A stretch of 64,000 nt of DNA from Xestospongia bergquistia (GCA_963965975.1 OZ014421.1:6003001-6067000); one strand, 5' to 3'; shown: positions 23,159-35,716, counted from the first letter of the stretch. The notes: generated by a model not told the origin, from the sequence alone. Numbers and translations: made by a program.

Positions 23159-25048
23159 ATGTTGACTGCCTTTGCTGTGTTCATACTATTCAGTAATATT
23201 GTGTTGTCTCAAGTACAGATTGGTAAGTGAGTCTATGTTTATAATTCTATTACCTTACTCTGTACAGATCCACATCAATATGACATATTTTATGCTGTCT
23301 CATTTGGTGGTTCTAACCTCACTAACACTAGTTCAGGATGTATAGTGATTGGATCAGGTGTTCGTTTGAGATGTTTAAATAATAATGGTAAACTAGTTGA
23401 TGGAGACATTGGTCCAATGAATTCAATATCTGATAACCTGGGAGAATTCTTTGCTTTTAGTAGATACTCAGTAGATGGTATTGGAAGTATTACCTTTAAC
23501 TTTCAACCTGCTACTCCTGTATCAAGAGCAGTTATCTATTTCTTTAACTCACCTAATAACTCCATTGGACTACCTATGATCAGTCTTTATGGTGTGGGTA
23601 GTCAACCTCTTAACTATGTCTTTGACAACAATAAAAATCTCAGTCAAAATGACTCTCAACTGAGAAATGTCACTCTCAATATAAAACAATTAACTAGTAC
23701 AGTTCAACTTGATTTTATCTTTAATACTAGTATAATTGACTGGTTATTAATAAGTGAAGTCAACTTTTATAATAGTAAGTTATTATATAAACTATTGATA
23801 TATCATTAATACATTATCATATACTAGGCAATCCAATATCTCCCTCATTGGACACCATTGTCTTTCAGGATAGTCCCCCAGTAAATGTGACCTTAGGACC
23901 AGACACCCTTCAATCTTCAGTCAATCTCTCCTGTACAGTAGTCAATGATGGTTCCTTTGAATGGGAATGGCAATATAATGAGAATATGTTAGATCTTCCT
24001 GATCATTCACAAATATTAATAGGAGATGCTACAAGAACCAGTTTACTAACTATTAATAAACTCAGATATAGTGATACTGGGAATTATACTTGTATTACAA
24101 AGTATTCACTAGGAACAGTGAACTATACAAGAGTCACAAAATTAGAATTAACGGGTAATGATTAATAATAATATTAAAATTAGTAACACTAATTCTTGTT
24201 TTAGTTAACATTATTGCTATACCTAACAACATGGTATCAGTTACTATTGGAGATAATGTCACTCTATCATGTGAAGTCTACGGATATCTACCACCTAATG
24301 TTACTATAATATGGAACTATGATACTGGAGTGATTAATAATGGAGAACAATATAATATTGCAACAAATACTGGATCATTAATGGCAATTGACTTCAATGG
24401 CAATACTACCAATAGTATTGTCAGTAATCTTACAATATATAATGTAAATAGCAGTGATAATGGGACATATACTTGTATGATGTTAGGAACATTGCTACAA
24501 GCAACAATCAGTTTAAATGGTAAGTTTATTTATAGCTAAAATAACATTATTATGTGTTTTTCTGCCCACATTTATGCAAATATCACTGACACCTTTTCAT
24601 AGTCATCAGTGTTACTACATCCATTAGCACACTGTCAATTGGTACAACACCTACAAACATTAATACACGCAATATTCATGTAACTCGTACTACTTCTATT
24701 AGTAGTACTAGTTTAACTCCTTCAGCTGATGTAACTCCTCCCACTAACAATATACCAATTAATCTTGAGATAATTATAGTAGCCATTGTGATATTCCTAA
24801 TGCTCCTTGTTATAGTGACCATTGTACTTCTTTGTTGTTTAATAAAACAATACAAAAAGAAACAAAGACATGATACTTATGTCTTACAGGAAACAGAGAC
24901 AAACAAAAACAAACAAGCTGGAGATGTTACTGATATTGATCAGGTGTACACAGTTGTTATGAAAGACAAAGCTCCTGAACTACCACCTACATTTCTCTTG
25001 TCAGAAAACACCATTGATCACGCATCTATGATGAAGCTCAAGGTATAA
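23159..25048 (+). CDS. B-type kinase-less Ig receptor, intact 552-aa model (unit 8)
   Basis: Exons 23159-23222, 23268-23774, 23828-24154, 24205-24519 and 24603-25048 join at GT/AG sites, all phase 1, giving 1,659 bases with no internal stop. Residues 1-21 are a signal peptide; 22-190 the DS-like domain; 191-299 Ig1 (LSCTV...EWEWQY...YTCI); 300-404 Ig2 (LSCEVYGYLPP...IIWNY...YTCMM); 405-458 a Ser/Thr stalk; about 459-483 a membrane helix; then a cytoplasmic tail of about 70 residues with VYTVVMKDK and LPPTFLLSE. In addition to the B-type kinase loss, a local deletion after IDH shifts the frame to end ASMMKLKV-stop and removes NNPLY. Ectodomain closely matches RTK1, so a decoy or co-receptor role is possible but inferred. 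A transposon separates its core promoter from the ATG, so expression is uncertain. Confidence 0.7.
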
Positions 25049-25440
25049 CTCATCAAATACTAGATTGGATCTGATTGGATCAAACAACAGTATAAAACAA
25101 ATAAAATTATAACTATTTTTACATATGCTGAGTTCATCATTTTTTTAAATTTGTTAATGTATTTTTAAAGGATGTGCCTATAGGTCTGGCTGAAAGTAAT
25201 ACATTGCTGTGTATGGTTAATAATTAGGGGGTGGGGATCAGTTTAATACGCAACAAAGTACAAATTTCCAGCTGGACTTTACACTGTCTATTTTAAATTT
25301 ACACTGTCTATTTTAAATCTGCTTAATTAGAATTTTTGTTTTTGTTTTTATTAGTATATTAATTATTACATCATGTTATTCAATTGTTGATAGTTTTTGT
25401 GTAAGAATGTGTTTTGTGATCAATTTAAAGTATAGATATC
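25049..25440 (+). other. 3' flank and spacer of unit 8
   Basis: Begins with the conserved kinase-exon 3' flank (ends of RTK1 and RTK2 have the same run) and includes AATAAA near 25,100, a candidate poly(A) signal. The rest is AT-rich with a short tandem TTTACACTGTCTATTTTAAA pair near 25,275-25,315. No exon seen. Confidence 0.5.
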
Positions 25441-26955
25441 CTCTTGGAACTCTAGTATTATATTTAATGCTGTCCCAATAGACAACATTGGAAGAATTAT
25501 GTTCATTTTGTAGTTCAAGAGCAGTTATCTCTTTCTTTAACTCACCTAATGACTCCATTGGACTACCTATGATCAGTCTTTATGGTATGGGTAGTCAACC
25601 TCTTAGCTATGTCTTTGACAACAATGATGATCTGAGACAAAATGATTCTCAACTGAGAAATGTCACTCTCAATATACAACAATTAACTAGTACAGTTCAA
25701 CCTATGCTTATGTTGGAGATAATGTTGTTCTGACCTGTCACTTTGAGCTACATGGCTGTATAACTCATTACACTTCTGTACAATGGAATCATACAAGTAG
25801 TGAATAATGAAAAAAATATGACATTGCAACTAACCACACTAACTCAACTTTTATCATCAGTCAATTGACAATTAGGAATGTCAGCAACAGTGATATGGTG
25901 AATTGTGTGCTTCTTAGAATATATTTAGGAAAGAAAATTTCCTTGAACAGTAAGTTATTATAGTTATTCTGTTTATATGCAAATGTTTATAAATAAACTA
26001 TTTTACTGTAGCATCTTTTCCCACATTATCATTGATGTCAATTAACATTATTCTTCTAACAGTCCTCAGTATCACAACATATACTAATACAAGACACACA
26101 ACTAACGTACTGTCAACCGTATCAAGTATAACAATACCTACTAATGCATTTTCACTTATTACCATATTTACAAATATACAGCCAACATCTAGTATGAAGT
26201 CAATGGGTACACTGTCTATTGATCCAGTATTCACTAGTAGGCCATCAATTGGTACAACATCTTCAATAATGTCATTTAACAAAGCTTCTACTAATACAAT
26301 ATTGGTATCAATTAATACAGTACAGAGTACACTGTCCATTGCTATAACTTCTGCCATTATGCCTACAGCTAGTGAGGCCATAAGACTTGACATTATAATA
26401 GGAACAACTATAGCCATACTAGTTGTAATAATACTACTCATTTTAATAGTCATCACACTTTTATTGATAATAATGCATCAAAAGAAGAAACAAAAAAATG
26501 ACACTTGGATTGAAGAAGAATCAGAACATGATGTTGCTACTATATGAAGATACAGTGTACTCCATCCATTATCAACAGAGACAAAGATGTACCACCTGAA
26601 GTACCACCTCAATTATTTGATGATATTGATGAATATGATAGTACTAGTGACTTGTACCAATTGAATTATCATTCATATGATTATGTTATAGCTAATAATC
26701 AAGAAGTGTTTGACATATTGGATAAACCTAGTAATAATGATAACTCTACAACTGTGTATTGTCTTCCTCATTATGACTCTGTTAGTAATGTTATTGAACT
26801 ATTATATGATCAAACATAAGATATTAATCCTCAAATATCACAATATTAATTATTACTAACATGATTGAATCTCCTGTTACTTTTGATAATACAGAAAGAG
26901 ACTATGACTTATCAATATTAATAAAATTGGTGTGTTTTTTTATAAAGTTTCATAT
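25441..26955 (+). pseudogene. D-type receptor, most complete copy, pseudogene (unit 9)
   Basis: A DS-like exon fragment (about 25,460-25,705, starting within TTTAATGCTGTCCC) is fused directly to a diverged Ig domain (25,706-25,949: AYVGDNVVLTCHFELHGC, then VQWNHTSSE and a TGA, later FIISQLTIRNVSNSD). A normal donor follows. The stalk/membrane exon from 26,012 encodes a long Thr/Ser stalk, LDIIIGTTIAILVVIILLIL and a basic MHQKKKQKN; it stops after HDVATI near 26,545. The D juxtamembrane continues in another frame (26,544-26,819), then a stop and tail remnant. No leader, no first Ig and no kinase. This copy best shows that D units came from a separate paralog with its own stalk. Confidence 0.75.
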
Positions 26956-27260
26956 CTTTATTTTATTATTAGATGAATAACAAGTAGAAGTTAATGTCAT
27001 TACATGTGTCAAACTATAGATAAAGTTAAGTTAATATCGTTAATGATAATTAATACCACTCTCTATCGAAGGCCTATTTATCAAATACTAAAATAATAAA
27101 ATACAACGCGAAAGAAATCAAAATTTAATACTATATGAACTTCATTAATTTCAATGTACATTAATCACAGTAAATTAAAATTTTATTTTAGAACTTGATT
27201 ACTTTACTAAAGAGTTGACAAATTGCTTGTTTATTTATTATCAACACACACACTAACACC
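26956..27260 (+). other. Spacer before RTK1, no gene seen
   Basis: Another copy of the AT-rich block preceding A units; nothing coding seen. Confidence 0.45.
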
Positions 27261-27305
27261 CACATCATCCATTACTTTTACTTTTCTTACAATCATAAAA
27301 TATAA
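27261..27305 (+). promoter_or_regulatory. Core-promoter block of RTK1
   Basis: CACATCATCC to AAAATATAAA, 57 bases upstream of the RTK1 ATG at 27,362. This is the one plus-strand copy that sits directly in front of an intact kinase gene. Confidence 0.6.
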
Positions 27306-27361
27306 ATTGCTACAGTAGTAAGTTCATATACTCTACTATCTCTATATTATATGAGGTCAAG

Positions 27362-30300
27362 ATGTTGACAGTCTTTACTGCTGTGTTCATACTATTCAGT
27401 AACACCGTGTTGTGTCAAAATCAAATAAGTAAGTAGATCAATGATTTTCCTTGCCATAGTTCTGATATCATCTCTTGTTCATGTAGATCCAGTTCAATAC
27501 AACATATTTTATGCTGTCTCATTTGATGGTTCTAACCTCACTAATACTAGTTCAGGATGTATAGTGATTGGATCTGGTGTTCGTTTGAGATGTTTAAATA
27601 CTAATGGTAAACTAGTTGATGGAGACATTGGTCCAATGAACTCAATATCTGATAACCTGGGAGAATTCTTTGCTTTTAGTAGATACTCAGTAGATGGTAT
27701 TGGAAGAATTACCTTTAACTTTCTTCCAGCTACTCCTGTACTAAGAGCAGTTATCTATTTCTTTAACTCACCTAATAACTCCATTGGACTACCTATGATT
27801 AGTCTTTATGGTGTGGGTAGTCAACCTCTTAGCTATGTCTTTGACAACAACGATGATCTCAGACAAAGTGACTCTCAACTGAGAAATGTCACTCTCAATA
27901 TACAACAATTAACTAGTACAGTTCAACTTGATTTTAACTTTAATACTAGTATAGTTGACTGGTTATTAATAAGTGAAGTCAAGTTTTATAATAGTAAGTT
28001 AATATATAAACTATTGATATATCATTAATACATTATCATATACTAGATACTCCAAAATCTCCCCCAATGGATGCCATTGTCTTCCAGGATGGTCCCTCAC
28101 TAACTGTGATCATAGGACCAAACAACCTTCAATCTTCAGTCAATCTCTCCTGTACAGTAATCAATGCTAGTTCCTTTGAGTGGCAGTGGCAATATAATGA
28201 GAATATGTTAGATCTTCCTGATCGTTCACAAGTATTAATAGGAGATGCTACAAGAACCAGTATACTAACTATTAATAAACTCAGATATACTGATACTGGA
28301 AATTATTCTTGTATTATAAGACATGGAACATTGAACGACACAAGACTCATAAAATTAGAATTAACAGGTACTGATTATTAATAATATTAACTTTAATTAT
28401 CACTAATTTTTTAGCTACCATTACTGCTATATCTAATAACATGACCTCAGCTAATATTGGACATAATGTCACTCTATCATGTGAAGTCTATGGATATCTA
28501 CCACCTAATGTTACTATAATATGGAACTATATTACTGAAGAGATTAATAATGGAGAACATTATAAGATTACAACAAATACTGGATCATTAATAGCAATTG
28601 ACTTCAATGGCAATACTACCAATAGTATTGTCAGTAATCTTACAATATATAATGTAAATAGCAGTGATAATGGAACATATAGCTGTATGATATTAGAAAC
28701 ATCACTACAAACAACAATTAGTCTATATGGTAAGTTTATTTAAAGCTAACATAACATTATTATGTGTTTTTATGCCCACATTTATGTAAACATCACTGAC
28801 ACTTTTTCACAGTCATCAGTGTTACTACATCCATTAGCGCACTGTCAATTGGCACAACACCTACAAGCATTAATACACCCACTAGTGATGTAACTCCTAT
28901 TACTTCTATTAGTGGTACTAGTTTAACTCCTTCAGCTGATGTAACTCATACCGCTAACAATATACCAATTAATCTGGAGATAATTATAGTAGCCATTGTG
29001 ATATTTCTAATGCTCCTTGCTGTAGTGACCATTGTACTTATTTGTTGTTTAATAAAACAATACAAGAAGAAACAAAGACATGATACTCATGTCTTACAGG
29101 AAACAGAGCACAAAACCAAACAAGCTGGAGATATTACTGATATTGATCAGGTGTACACAGTTGTTATGAAAGACAAAGTTCCTGGACTACCACCTACATA
29201 TCTCTTGTCAGAAGACAACATTGATCACACTAAAAACACAAATCAACAAGAAGAATATCACATTTTAAACAATCCATTGTATGTAAAACAAGATGAAGTC
29301 ACTGAAGTATATTCTCTTGCTCATCATATCTATGATGAAGCTCAAGGTATAACTCATCAAATACCAGTTTATGACAGTGTCGTTGATATGACTGAGTTTA
29401 ATGTTATTAATGATGAAATGGAATATCATATACCAATTAAGCTTCGTCATACCAAAATGAATGAAGATATTTTTATAACAGATGATACTGTTGAAATGGA
29501 ATATGCTGTACCTAATAAACTTCAACATATCACTCTAGAAAACTTTAAAGAAATAAAACAACTTGGTATTGGTCAGTTTGGAGAGGTCATCTTAGCTGAG
29601 ACTGTAGGTCTTAGTCTTAAAGACTTAAGAATGAGTCCTTCAGATGATGATAAGTCAGTATCAATTCAAGTTGCTGTCAAGAAGATGAAAGAAGACAGTA
29701 ACCCAAAGTCATTGGAGGCCTTTGACAAAGAAGTTAAATTTATGTCTCAGCTAAATCATGTCAATGTCATTCGTCTTTTAGCTGTTAGTCACTCTAGTTG
29801 TACAGAACATTTCATAGTAATGGAATACATGGAGAATGGAGATCTTAACCAGTTCCTGATAAATCGTTATTTTTGTAAGCAACACCCTCCACCTTCATCT
29901 GATCAACTGTCACCTCAAATCCTTCTCTCTATGTGTATTCAAATTGCCAATGGAATGACTTACCTTGCCTCTAATAACTACATTCATAGAGATCTTGCTA
30001 GTCGTAATTGTCTGGTAGGTCAGAACTATGTAATTAAAATTGGTGATTTTGGACTAAGTCGTGATCTCTATGATTCTGCCTACTATTGTACTAAGGGTAA
30101 AGCTAAGTTGCCAATACGATGGATGTCAACAGAATGTTATTATGGTAAATTCTCAGAGAAATCAGATGTGTGGGCATATGGTGTGACAGTATGGGAAATT
30201 TACACAATGGGACTAGAGCAACCATATGTAACACTCCAAGATCAAGATGTCATTGAAGATGCTCTGAAGGGTCCTCATCGTACACTATTGTCCAAGCCAA

Positions 30301-30422
30301 GTTATTGTCCTCAGGAGGTTTATAATATAATCCATCGACATTGTTGGTCAAGTAACCCCAAGGAGAGAGCACCTTTTGTTAAGCTATATCAACTGTTGGT
30401 TGAAATTCAAGATAAAGATTAG
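27362..30422 (+). CDS. RTK1: DS-like + 2 Ig receptor tyrosine kinase, 939 aa
   Basis: Exons 27362-27428, 27487-27993, 28047-28367, 28415-28729 and 28813-30422, all phase 1, total 2,820 bases with no stop. Signal peptide 1-22; DS-like domain 23-191, ending LNFNTSIVDWLLISEV-type strand; Ig1 192-298; Ig2 299-403; Ser/Thr stalk; membrane helix about 458-486; juxtamembrane with NNPLY (Tyr about 560) and other tyrosines; kinase about 645-939. Catalytic elements are complete: GIGQFGEV (655-662), Lys 693 in VAVKK, Glu about 710, HRDLASRN (Asp 797), DFG (815), activation-loop YDSAYY, PIRWM. The kinase resembles DDR kinases (EYMENGDLNQFL, NCLVG). It should phosphorylate tyrosines after ligand binding at the plasma membrane; the ligand is unknown. 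It is the full-length relative of the A and B units upstream. Confidence 0.88.
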
Positions 30423-30880
30423 ATCTGATTAGATAAAACAATAGCATAAAACAAATAAGGTGATAAGTATTTTTACATAAACTGAATTCTTTTTTTAAAT
30501 TTGTTAATGTATTTTTAAAGGATGTGCCTATAAAGTACTATATTGCTGTGTATGGTTAATAATTAGGGGTTGTGATCAGTTTAATAAACAACTAAGTACG
30601 AATTTCCAGCTGGACTTTTATGCACTACCTATTTTAAATCTGCTTGATTATAATTTTTGTTGTTGTTTTTATTAGTATATTCATTATTACATCATGTTAT
30701 TGTTGATAGTTTTTGTATAAGTATGTGTTTTTTGTAATTAATTTAAACTATAGAGAAACTATATTAAGCAATATATTTAATGCTGTCCCAGTAGGCAACA
30801 TTGGAAGTATTATGTTCATTTTGTAGTTCAAGAGCAGGTATCCATTTCTTTAACTCACCTAATGACTCCATTGGACTACC
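30423..30880 (+). repeat. Duplicated RTK 3' flank plus DS-like exon scrap
   Basis: Near-identical to 35,717-36,168. It contains the 3' flank after the kinase stop, GTGCCTATA, a TTTTTGTTGTTG run, and ends in a scrap of DS-like exon (TTTAATGCTGTCCC...TTCTTTAACTCACC). The two copies show that a block of about 5.3 kb was duplicated in tandem. Confidence 0.75.
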
Positions 30881-31795
30881 TATGATTAGTTTTTATGGTG
30901 TGGGTAGTCAACCTCTCAGCTGTGTCTTTGACAACGATCATGATCTCAGACAAAGTGACTCTCAACTGAAAATGTCACTCTCAATATACAACAATTAACT
31001 ACTGTAGTTCAACTTGATTTTATTTTCAATACTAGTATAATTGACTGGTTATTACTAAGTGAAGTCAACTTTTATAATAGTAAGTTAATATATAAACTAT
31101 TGATATATCATTAATACATTATCGTATACTAGACACTCCAGTACCTCCCTCATCGAACACCATTAACTTCCAGGGCGGTCCCCCATTAACTATGACCATA
31201 GGACCAGACAACCTTCAGTCTTCAGTCAATCTCTCCTATACAGTAGTCAATGTTGGTTCCTTTGAGTGGCAATGGCAATATAATAGGGATGTTGTAGATC
31301 TTTCAGGTCGTTCACAAATATTAGTAGGAGATGCTACAAGAACAGTATACTAACTATTAATATAGTATAATTGACTGGTTATTAGTAAGTGAAGTCAAAT
31401 TTTATAATGGTAAGTTAATGTATAAACTATTATTGATATATCATTAATACATTATCCTATACTAGACGTTTCGATATATCTCTCATTGGATGCCATTGAC
31501 TTCCTCCCCTAACTATGACCATAGGACCAGACAACCTTCAGTCTTCAGTTAATCTCTCCTATACAGTAGTCAATGTTGGTTCCCTTAAGTGGCAATGGCA
31601 ATATAATAGGAATGTGGTAGATCTTTCTGGTCATTCACAAATATTAATAGGAGATGCTACAAAAAGCAGTATACTAACTATTAATAAATTCAGATATATA
31701 TACTGATGCTGGAAATTAACTTGTCAAGCAAAACATTCAACTAGCAGTGTTAATAATATTGGAAAGATTGAATTACATTTAACAGGTATTTTAAA
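30775..31795 (+). pseudogene. Scrambled receptor fragments: DS-like, Ig1, DS-like scrap, Ig1
   Basis: Order: second half of a DS-like exon (30,775-31,080) with a frameshift near 30,968; Ig1 fragment 31,137-31,365, where LSCT has become LSYT; a 50-base repeat of the DS-like end (31,367-31,410); a second Ig1 from about 31,465 to 31,784, again with Cys to Tyr. The Ig1 copies end in the same AAACATTCAAC motif as the RTK2/RTK3 type. No leader or membrane exon. Clearly decayed, with an internal duplication. Confidence 0.8.
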
Positions 31796-32519
31796 CAAAT
31801 GTGCATAATATTGTTGTCAAGTGCAAATTGATTATATCTAAGCTATCAAAAATTATAGTTGTATCAACAGATTGTAGTGATATATATTACTATTATATTA
31901 TATAACTGTTTTTATTACATGTTTACTCTCAGACTGTGAACATTCCTTAATAGTTATATTTCTAGTACAGTATACAGTTCTATGACTGTATTTGATATAG
32001 AAATTCAATAGACCATTACTATGACAAAATGTATGTCTATAAAGTACATAAAAATTTAGCAATTTTTCTAAGTAATACTAATTTAACTTAATTTTATTTG
32101 TGAAATAAAAACATTAATTAGGTGCTAATTTTAGCAATTATTACAGTACTTCACTAAAATAAGTGCACTCAATTATAATAATATTAACATGCAATACATT
32201 TTAAAGTGTACTGCAAACTAGAATGATCTTGTGTATGTGTTACATTGCATTGTGTGGAATCAAAGGTGCATTGCATACATGAACAGGAAGAGAAGTCATA
32301 TATTAGTCAAAATTAAGCCTTTGAACATTGAGTTGTTTTGTTTACAACAGTTGCTCTATTGGAAGATTTGACTACACAACAACTATTTGAGACTATAATT
32401 ATAGATTAGGATATCCAGCTGGTAGGTAATATGTATAAATCTTGATTATCAATAGCTTTGTGCCTTTGTAGACTAAATTTTGTTGTTGTTATAACTGATC
32501 ATACATTATACAGGTCAAG
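31796..32519 (+). repeat. 5' flank shared by RTK2 and RTK3
   Basis: 32,037-32,519 is closely repeated at 36,170-36,666, directly before the RTK3 leader. It differs from the A/B core-promoter block and lacks its CACATCATCC motif. Shared runs include GTGTATGTGTTACATTGCAT and GGATATCCAGCTGG. It probably carries the promoter for this sub-branch; no TATA-like element is clear. Confidence 0.6.
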
Positions 32520-35500
32520 ATGTTGACAGTCTTTACTGCTGTGTTCATACTATTTAGTAACACTGTGTTGTGTCAAAATCAAATAAGTAAGCAGATTAAT
32601 ATTTTCCTCATCATAATTCTGATATCATCTCTTGTAGATCCAGTTCAATACAACATATTTTATGCTGTCTCCTTTGATGGTTCTAACCTCACTAACACTA
32701 GTTCAGGATGTATAGTGATTGGATCTGGTGGTCGTTTGAGATGTTTAAACACTAATGGTAAACTAGTTGATGGAGATATTGGTCCAATGAACTCAATATC
32801 TGATAACCTGGGAGAATTCTTTGTTTTAGTAGATACTCAGTAGATGGTATTGGAAGAATAACATTCACATTTCAAACTGATACTCCTGTATCAAGTGCAG
32901 TTATCTATTTCTTTAACTCACCTAATGACTCCATTGGACTACCTATGATTAGTCTTTATGGTGTGGGTAGTCAACCTCTTAACTACACCTTTGACAACAA
33001 TGATGATCTCAGACAAAGTGACTCTCAACTGAGAAATGTCTTTCTCAGTATACAACAATTAACTACTGTAGTTCAACTTGATTTTATCTTCAATACTAGT
33101 ATAATTGACTGGTTATTAGTAAGTGAAGTCAAGTTTTATAATGGTAAGTTAATATATAAACTATTGCATGATATATCATTAATACATTATCATATACTAG
33201 ACACTCCAATATCTCCCCAAATGGACGCTATTGTCTTCCAGGGTGGTCCCTCACTAACTGTAACCATGGGACCAAACAACCTTCAATCTTCAATCAATCT
33301 CACCTGTACAGTAGTAAATAATGGTTCTTTTGAGTGGCAATGGCAATATAATGAGAATGTATTAGATCTTCCTGGTCATTCAGAAATATTAATTGGAGAT
33401 GCTACAAGAACCAGTATACTGACTATTAATAAACTCAGATATAATGATACTGGAAATTATACTTGTCAAGCAAAACATTCAACTAGAAGTGTTAGTAAAA
33501 CTAGAAAGATTGAATTACATTTAGCAGGTATTTTAAACAAATGTTCATGATATTGTTGTCAAGTATGAATTGAGATATTCTTGATTTATATCTAAGCTAT
33601 CAAAAATTATAGTTGCATCAACAGATTGTAGTGATACATTACTATTATATTATATAACTTTTCCATTACATGTTTACTCTCAGATTGTGAACATTCCTTA
33701 ATAGTTGTATTTCTAGTACAGCATTAAGTTCTTTGATGATATTTACATATACTACATGTATACAGATAACAAGAATACTAAATATTAGTTAACTTATTTA
33801 AATTTGTACTACATGAATGGATCATTAATGACAATTGATTTCAATGGAAATGCTACTAATAGTATTGTCAGTGAACTTGCTATGTATAATATAAACAGCA
33901 GTGATATTAGTTTATGATATCAGAAACATCACTACAAAGAACTATTAGTTTATACAGTAAGTTTATTCTTAGCCAAAATAAACTCAACATATGTTTTTAT
34001 GCACACAATAATATTTCATTAAAATTTTTTCACAGTAAATATCAATGTTACTGTATCTATTAGTACACAGTCAATAACATCTACAGACATTAATACATCT
34101 ACCACTATTGTACCTCCTAATACTTTTCTTACAGGTACTGGTGTAACTCCTCCTACTGGTGTAACTCCTAATACTTCTATTACTGGTACTGGTGTAACTC
34201 CTCCTACTGGTGTAACTCCTAATACTTCTATTACCAGCACTGTTATAACCTCTCCTACAAATGGTGAACTGGTTAGTCATGAGATAATTAAAGTAACAGC
34301 AGTAGCCATCGTGGCAACACTATTACTTCTCACTTTAGTTGTTGTCATACTTCATTTATTTAAAAAGTTATATAAGAAAAAACAAAAAGCCAATTTTATG
34401 AAAGAAGCAGAACACAAGGACACAGAAAATATAAACAACCATGTCCTTGATGATGAGGGGGTGTATGCTGTTGTTAAAAAAGACAGAGCTCCTGAACTAC
34501 CACCAGTATATCTCTTGTCAGAAGACACCATTGATCTCACTAAAGGTACAAATCAACATGAAGAAGATTGCATATTAAACAATCCATTGTATGAAAAGAA
34601 TGAAGTCACTAAAGTATATTCGCCTGTTTATGATGACATAATTCTTCAAATACCAGTAGTTTATGACAGTATTGTTGATATGACTGAGTTTAATGTTACT
34701 ACTCATAAAATGGCAGATCCTGTACCCGCTAAACTTCAGTATGTCAACTTGACTGAATTCACTTTTATAACAGATGATGATGTATATGATGATATATGTT
34801 CTGTACCTGCTAAACTTCAGCATATCACTCAAGAAAACCTTAAAATAATTAAATTACTTGGTTTTGGACAGTTTGGAGAAGTCATCTTAGCTGAGACAAT
34901 AGGTCTCAGTCTTAAAGACTTATGAATGAGTCCTTCAGACAATGATAAGTCAATATCTGTTCAAGTTGCTGTCAAGAAGATGAAAAAGACAGTGACCCAA
35001 AGTCATGGGAGGCTTTTAATAAAGAAGTTAAATTTATGTCTCAGCTAAATCATCCCAATGTCATTCATCTTTTAGCTGTTAGTCACTCTAGTTGTACAGA
35101 ACATTTCATAGTAATGGAATACATGGAGAATGGAGATCTTAACCAGTTTCTGCTGAATCATTGCTTTTGTAGCCAACACCCTCCACCTTCATCTAATCAA
35201 CTGTCATCTCAAATTCTTCTCTCTATTTATATTCAAATTGCCAATGGTATGACTTACCTTGCCTCTAATAACTACATTCATAGAGATCTTGCTAGTCGTA
35301 ATTGTCTAGTAGGTCAGAATTATGTGATTAAAATTGGTGATTTTGGTCTAAGTCATGATCTCTATGATTCTGCCTACTATTGTACTAAGGGTAAAGCTAA
35401 GTTGCCAATACGATGGATGTCAACAGAATGTTATTATGGTAAATTCTCAGAGAAATCAGATGTGTGGGCATATGGTGTGACAGTATGGGAAATTTACACA

Positions 35501-35716
35501 ATGGGACGAGAGGAACCATATGTAACACTCCAAGATCAAGATGTCATTGAAGATGCTCTGAAGGGTCCTCATCGTACACTATTGTCCAAGCCAAGTTATT
35601 GTCCTCAGGAGGTTTATAATATAATCCATCAATATTGTTGGTCAAGTAACCCCAAGGAGAGAGCACCTTTTGTTAAGCTATATCAACTGTTGGTTGAAGT
35701 TCAGGATAAAGATTAG
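32520..35716 (+). pseudogene. RTK2: receptor tyrosine kinase pseudogene
   Basis: Leader 32520-32586; DS-like 32638-33143 with a 1-base deletion (TTTGTTTTAG near 32,825) that truncates the protein; Ig1 33201-33527 open; Ig2 reduced to its second half near 33,800-33,955 with an early stop; stalk/membrane/kinase exon from 34,036. The stalk has two tandem VTPPTGVTPNTSI units. The kinase has an Arg-to-TGA change at 34,923 (after GLSLKDL) and a 1-base deletion in the VKKM region near 34,983. The remaining kinase, open 35,036-35,716, has HRDLASRN and DFG, but DFGLSHD in place of DFGLSRD. Several independent lesions make it dead. Confidence 0.9.
34132..34235 (+). repeat. Stalk minisatellite, 2 units
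   Basis: Two 51-base units coding for TGTGVTPPTGVTPNTSI in the RTK2 pseudogene stalk. They are related to the 33-base units of RTK3. Confidence 0.8.

Noticed and set aside
26032-26456. Hydrophobic minus-strand frame opposite the D-type membrane exon (also 41,165-41,773)
   Set aside because: Antisense of AT-rich membrane-helix codons; the plus strand has splice sites and a clear stalk/helix order.
34019-34280. Long minus-strand frames over the stalk repeats, rich in Val/Gly or Arg/Ser
   Set aside because: They are antisense shadows of the in-frame Thr-rich stalk minisatellite; the same occurs at 38,031-38,321.
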